From assembly GCF_000429705.1 (NCBI RefSeq), contig NZ_KE386941.1, forward strand, positions 1,786,781 to 1,850,780: a DNA stretch of 64,000 nt, written 5' to 3'. Below are positions 60,440 to 64,000 of the stretch, in pieces; position 1 is the first letter of the stretch, and every line of letters starts with the position of its first letter. This DNA is from Alteribacter aurantiacus DSM 18675 (GTDB lineage Bacteria > Bacillota > Bacilli > Bacillales > Salisediminibacteriaceae). The position numbers were made by a program, and so were the translations under genes. The notes under the pieces are model-generated. The model saw nothing but the letters and a program-made list of their open reading frames with translations, had not been told where the DNA came from and made no database searches.

Positions 60440-60769
60440 CTATGCTGCTAACTGTCTGCATTCCTCAGCGCATTTAAAACAGGCTTCTGCACAATGTTGA
60501 CAATGATCATGATCATGCTTTTTACATTCGTTCCCGCATGCTTCGCATATTTGCGCACAAACTTCAGCCAGTTCTTTAGCAAATGGTGTTCCTCTTCCCA
60601 GTGCCTGCTCCAAGTAGCCACAGATGTCTGCGCATTCTCTGTCTAGCCGGATGCACTCTGCCATCATCGCCACATGATCCTCTTTCAGACACGAATCAAA
60701 ACAATGATTACAGGCTTCCATACATTCATGCAAGGTTTCAATTAATGAACGGTACTGTTCATGAGCCAT
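60440..60769 (-). CDS. Cys-rich four-helix copper-storage protein (Csp3/YhjQ-like)
   Basis: A 109-residue protein with 16 cysteines spaced as CxxxC/CxxC along predicted helices (ECMEACNHCFDSC, AEVCAQICEACGNEC, CQHCAEACFKCAEEC). This pattern matches the DUF326/YhjQ four-helix bundle that stores many Cu(I) ions in its core. KKHDHDHCQHC adds a His-rich patch. AAAGGAGG precedes the ATG. Confidence 0.85.
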   Translation of the reverse strand: MAHEQYRSLIETLHECMEACNHCFDSCLKEDHVAMMAECIRLDRECADICGYLEQALGRGTPFAKELAEVCAQICEACGNECKKHDHDHCQHCAEACFKCAEECRQLAA

Positions 60770-60842
60770 TTTTATTCCTCCTTAAAAGGTTCGGTGCTCG
60801 TTACTACTATTTCCTTTTAAAAGGTATTTAAACGTTTAGATC

Positions 60843-62162
60843 CTAGTGGTCACCGTGGCCATCGCCTGAAGCTGAAACAATCTCCATTCTTTCATCAATG
60901 ATGCCTTGTACTGAAAACGCAATCGCGTCAGTACTTCCAAATACATAACCATGATTATATGGCCCTTCTGTTGGATCATCTTCAAATGTCGGCTTCATTT
61001 GCGCCAGGTACTCATAAACAGGATCTGTCATTTCTCCATCTTCAAGCCAAATCATAGGTGCATGTTTTCCTAAGTGAGCTAGGGGACTCCCCGGTATGGC
61101 TAACTCTGGAGTTGAAGTGGAAGAAAAGGTCAGACCATGTCCAGGTTCTGTAATTCCCCAGCCAAAGTTAGTATCATCATCATGATAAGAAGCAAACGCA
61201 ATTGACAGCTCTACAGCATTTTCACCATCAATGCGGTTTACCTCACCAAAGGATTCAAGTTCTTCTTCGACCGAAGAAGAAACGACTTCCTCACTTCCCA
61301 CAATATAAATAACAGCATGATCCCGCTTTTCCAAAGCTTCAACGGTTGCTTCAGGGATAGAACCTGAATCAACATACAAGAGAGGTTCATCCATATGGGA
61401 AATCCAATCCCCTGCAACCATTGTCATCAGCTTTGCATCTTCTTCTGAAGAACCGATAATAACAGAATCCGGAAGACTTCCTACAAGCTCTGCGTAATGG
61501 TCGTCGATAAGTGCAGCAAAGGAAGCCGGATCTTCAGCATCCAAATGTTCGGTCTGGTAGGATTCTAACTTATCCAGCTCATCATCAGCCATATCCCCCA
61601 TTACCATCACTTCCGTCCCCTCCGAATTGCCTTTTGGTTGGAGGCGTTCGATTTCCTGTATAACCTCATCTGAAATTGTGCCATCATAGTAAAGAACAGG
61701 CCCATCGTTAGGGTGGTGTACCAATGTTAAGGAAGCTAATGAAACCTGCCAGTCGTCTAACGGTGCAAGAATAACTGTGCCTGGCTGATTTTCTTCATGA
61801 GTAGCTGGCCAAATGGTTTGAGATGCCATTACAGAAAAGATAACCGGGTCATCTTCACTAAGTCTCGTGACATTCTTCGTATTTTCAACCTGTAAGCCGA
61901 GCGTAGATTCCTCATTCATATTTTCCGGGGGAGAGGCATCGTGTGCACTTCCCCCATTTTCATCCTCAGAATCCATGTCGTGATCGCCATGTTCATCTTC
62001 CCCTTCACCATGACCCATATCGTCATGATCCATTTCCTCTTCCATGTGCTCGTCCATATCGTCATGATCCATGTCACCGTGATCATCATTTTGAGGAGCA
62101 CAAGCTGCAACAAGTAATCCTGTAGTTACCATTAAAACACTGAGAGTATACCTTTTTTTCAT
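60843..62162 (-). CDS. metal-binding-type lipoprotein with cell-wall-binding-repeat-2-like domain
   Basis: A 439-residue lipoprotein (lipobox VAAC, Cys21). A ~45-residue tether is packed with His, Asp, Met and Glu (HGDMDHDDMDEHMEEEMDH), a plausible copper or silver sponge. Next come three segments like CW_binding_2 repeats (TRLSEDDPVIFSV; PVLYYDGTISDEVIQEIERL; VIYIVGSEEVVSSSVEEELE). The C-terminus ends GDGHGDH. ATG at 62162 has AGGAGG; it stands between the Csp gene and the kinase-regulator pair. The metal role is inference. Confidence 0.72.
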   Translation of the reverse strand: MKKRYTLSVLMVTTGLLVAACAPQNDDHGDMDHDDMDEHMEEEMDHDDMGHGEGEDEHGDHDMDSEDENGGSAHDASPPENMNEESTLGLQVENTKNVTRLSEDDPVIFSVMASQTIWPATHEENQPGTVILAPLDDWQVSLASLTLVHHPNDGPVLYYDGTISDEVIQEIERLQPKGNSEGTEVMVMGDMADDELDKLESYQTEHLDAEDPASFAALIDDHYAELVGSLPDSVIIGSSEEDAKLMTMVAGDWISHMDEPLLYVDSGSIPEATVEALEKRDHAVIYIVGSEEVVSSSVEEELESFGEVNRIDGENAVELSIAFASYHDDDTNFGWGITEPGHGLTFSSTSTPELAIPGSPLAHLGKHAPMIWLEDGEMTDPVYEYLAQMKPTFEDDPTEGPYNHGYVFGSTDAIAFSVQGIIDERMEIVSASGDGHGDH

Positions 62163-62319
62163 GAGTAATCCTCCTAAAATTAACAACGCTACCTTTTTTA
62201 AATCCTGAATCTTATTAAAGACACCCTACCCACACACCAATTAGACCGCATCTACACCTTACCCTATAAATTTAAAGAAAGTATGAAGAACATCCATTTT
62301 GCCTTTTAATAAAGAAAAA

Positions 62320-62342
62320 GTTTCAGGTCGTTAACCTGAAAC
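62320..62342 (-). terminator. terminator of the kinase-regulator operon
   Basis: GTTTCAGGT-CGTT-AACCTGAAAC; on the minus strand Ts follow. Confidence 0.8.
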
Positions 62343-62343
62343 T

Positions 62344-63726
62344 CTAGATCTTCTTCTTTAAATAGATGGTAAAAGTTGTCCCTTCATTTACCCTACTTTT
62401 CACATCTATTGAACCTTTATGTTGTTCAATGATTTGTCTGGTTATCGGCAAACCAAGACCACTGCCTCCATTTTTTGAGTTTCTCGCTTTATCCACACGA
62501 TAAAACCGATCCCAAATGGCCGACAGTTCTTCTGCACGAATACCTTCACCATTATCAGCAACCGTTACCTTCACTTCTTCTCCCATATCTTCTACAGTGA
62601 TGGAAATCGTGCCTCCACTTGGAGTGTGCCTGATCGCATTCTCGATTAAATTAAGAAAGGCTCGCTCCATTTGATCAACATCGAGTTCTACATGTAACTG
62701 TTCCTTATAATGGTCTATCTTTAACGTCAATCCATTTTCTTTAATCGGTAATTCGATTTTACTCGTCACATCTGAAATAAACTCAGACAGAATTGTTTCC
62801 TGATAGGAAAAGGATTTATTATTTTCCTCAAGTTTCATCAAATGAAAGAGACCCTCTACCAGCCTTTCCATACGTTGTGCTTCCTTATAAATAATCAGCG
62901 ATTGTTCTTTAACCTGACTATCCTTTGTCTCCTTTAAAATAGCTGAATAGGCTTTAATATAGGTTAGTGGTGTACGAAGATCATGGGATACATTGGACAG
63001 GAAAGACTGCTTTGTGTCCCGGTATTGTTTTAACTGAGAGGCCATAGAGGCAATATCTTCGATTAAGTAAGATAATTCATCTCGTTCTTTTCTCTTAAAG
63101 TGAATATCGAAATTTCCCTGGGCAATTTGCTTTGTTGTTTCCTGTAGCTTCACAAGTGGCGAAGTTATTTTTTTGGTGTAATAGATAACCATTGCACCTG
63201 AGAAGCAAAGAGCTGCAATGCTCATTAATGTAATCAGGGTGACCAGGCTGTTTTTTATCGTATCAAACTCCCCTGTATCTTGATCTAGAAATAAAAAGCC
63301 TGTAATCTCCCCATCTGAAGTTAATGGCTCAAAAGCCCAAATGTGAGGGATATGCTGCTCCATTGTTTCTACATGACCTGCATCCCCGTGGCTTGTATAT
63401 CCCATATCATTTATCCATTGTTTATAAGTGTTTAGCTTCTCGCTGGACATGGAATTGGAGATGCTATATACGGATAAGTCTTCATTAAAAATAATAAAGG
63501 AATTCTCACTATTTCTTTGTTCCATTAAAATGATGTGTTCCAACGTTGAATCACTCGAATCAAACTCAAAAGCTTCTCTGTGTGCTTTAAGCCTCTCTGT
63601 CACTTCTCTCTCTAACTGATTTTGGTAAAAATCTTTAGAGATGAAGTAATAGGAGATCCCCATAATTACGATCATACCTGTCGTTGCAAGTAGCAATAAT
63701 GACGCAAGCTTTGTTGAAAGCTTCAT
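62344..63726 (-). CDS. sensor histidine kinase
   Basis: A 460-residue two-helix kinase: outer sensor domain (about 33-158), second helix near 165-185, HAMP (KKITSPLVKLQETTKQIAQG), H-box FLSNVSHDLRTPLTYIKAY, N-box FLNLIENAIRHTP, ADNGEGIRAEEL and GGSGLGLPITRQII. It overlaps the regulator gene by 4 bp (ATGA). The neighbouring copper-type genes suggest it may sense metal or envelope stress; the sensor lacks His-Met clusters, so this is uncertain. Confidence 0.88.
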   Translation of the reverse strand: MKLSTKLASLLLLATTGMIVIMGISYYFISKDFYQNQLEREVTERLKAHREAFEFDSSDSTLEHIILMEQRNSENSFIIFNEDLSVYSISNSMSSEKLNTYKQWINDMGYTSHGDAGHVETMEQHIPHIWAFEPLTSDGEITGFLFLDQDTGEFDTIKNSLVTLITLMSIAALCFSGAMVIYYTKKITSPLVKLQETTKQIAQGNFDIHFKRKERDELSYLIEDIASMASQLKQYRDTKQSFLSNVSHDLRTPLTYIKAYSAILKETKDSQVKEQSLIIYKEAQRMERLVEGLFHLMKLEENNKSFSYQETILSEFISDVTSKIELPIKENGLTLKIDHYKEQLHVELDVDQMERAFLNLIENAIRHTPSGGTISITVEDMGEEVKVTVADNGEGIRAEELSAIWDRFYRVDKARNSKNGGSGLGLPITRQIIEQHKGSIDVKSRVNEGTTFTIYLKKKI

Positions 63727-64000
63727 GAAAGATCACCGATATCAGCTGGCGTTCGATAACCAATTCCCCATACTGTTTCAATGACTTTATCCTCTAACCC
63801 TGCCGCTTTCAATTTCTCCCGAATGTTTTTAACGTGAGCGTCAACATTTCGATAATCTCTTTCATCAATATGATCCCATTCCAAATAGAGAAGTTGTTCT
63901 CTTGTATACACACGGCCAGGGTGCGTAAAAAGCCGTGCGAACAGGCGGTATTCCTTTCGTGTAAGTGGTACCTCTTGATTTTGATAAAGCACACACATAT
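63723..64000 (-). CDS. OmpR-type response regulator (partial, C-terminal part)
   Basis: About 91 residues are in the window, all winged-helix DNA-binding domain: LTRKEYRLFARLFTHPGRVY, then VDAHVKNIREKLKAAG and WGIGYRTP. The receiver domain lies beyond the window. It is the partner of the kinase whose start it overlaps. Confidence 0.85.
   Translation of the reverse strand, partial: MCVLYQNQEVPLTRKEYRLFARLFTHPGRVYTREQLLYLEWDHIDERDYRNVDAHVKNIREKLKAAGLEDKVIETVWGIGYRTPADIGDLS

Overview
The window comes from a spore-forming member of the Bacillaceae, most likely an alkaliphilic or salt-tolerant soil or lake lineage. Evidence: spoIVFA-spoIVFB, a KinB-like kinase, ribosomal protein L27 with the Firmicutes N-terminal extension beside its protease Prp, YisL- and YrzI-type Bacillus proteins, strong AGGAGG ribosome binding sites, many TTG/GTG starts, a secreted subtilisin and acid-rich secreted lipoproteins. 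I do not assign a species. No rRNA, tRNA, CRISPR array, phage or intact insertion sequence was seen.

Layout. 0-14.7 kb: KinB-like kinase, a thiol-oxidase pair (BdbC plus thioredoxin-like partner), an EAL phosphodiesterase, alanine dehydrogenase, a chemoreceptor, an AtoE-type fatty acid permease and small accessory genes. 14.8-25.6 kb is a phosphorus-acquisition block: phnD-phnC-phnE-phnE on the plus strand and pstS-pstC-pstA-pstB-phoU on the minus strand, each preceded by Pho-box-like hexamers, with an orphan PhoP-like regulator whose phosphoacceptor position is Glu. 25.8-29.9 kb: beta-lactamase-fold hydrolase, DCC protein, and rng-rplU-prp-rpmA with an L21 leader. 29.9-38.2 kb is an AT-rich accessory segment (MerR/MFS pair, DinB proteins, orphan membrane proteins) bounded by two same-orientation copies of one repeat; it separates rng-rplU from spoIVFA-spoIVFB (39.3-41.0 kb), which adjoin in Bacillus subtilis.

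41-57 kb is a mosaic of single genes separated by palindromic repeats. Its highlight is 46.3-48.5 kb: a PlcR-like regulator diverging from a 40-residue exported peptide ending DLPYES, followed 30 bp later by a subtilisin. This looks like a PlcR-PapR-type quorum-sensing cassette wired directly to a protease. 57.5-64 kb: ilvD, a [2Fe-2S] ferredoxin, CopZ behind a CsoR-like dyad, a Cys-rich copper-storage protein, a His/Asp/Met-rich lipoprotein and a two-component system; this looks like metal (copper) handling.

The most unusual non-coding signal is a set of intergenic arrays with a 21-bp period (18.58, 19.0-19.5, 25.65, 27.1, 30.0 and 38.1 kb). They use three different unit sequences, yet all have a GAAT-like core about every 21 bp, two helical turns. 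One array is a higher-order repeat of about 175-176 bp. Long-armed hairpin repeats of two sequence families also pepper the accessory half, and some now form the 3' ends of genes.
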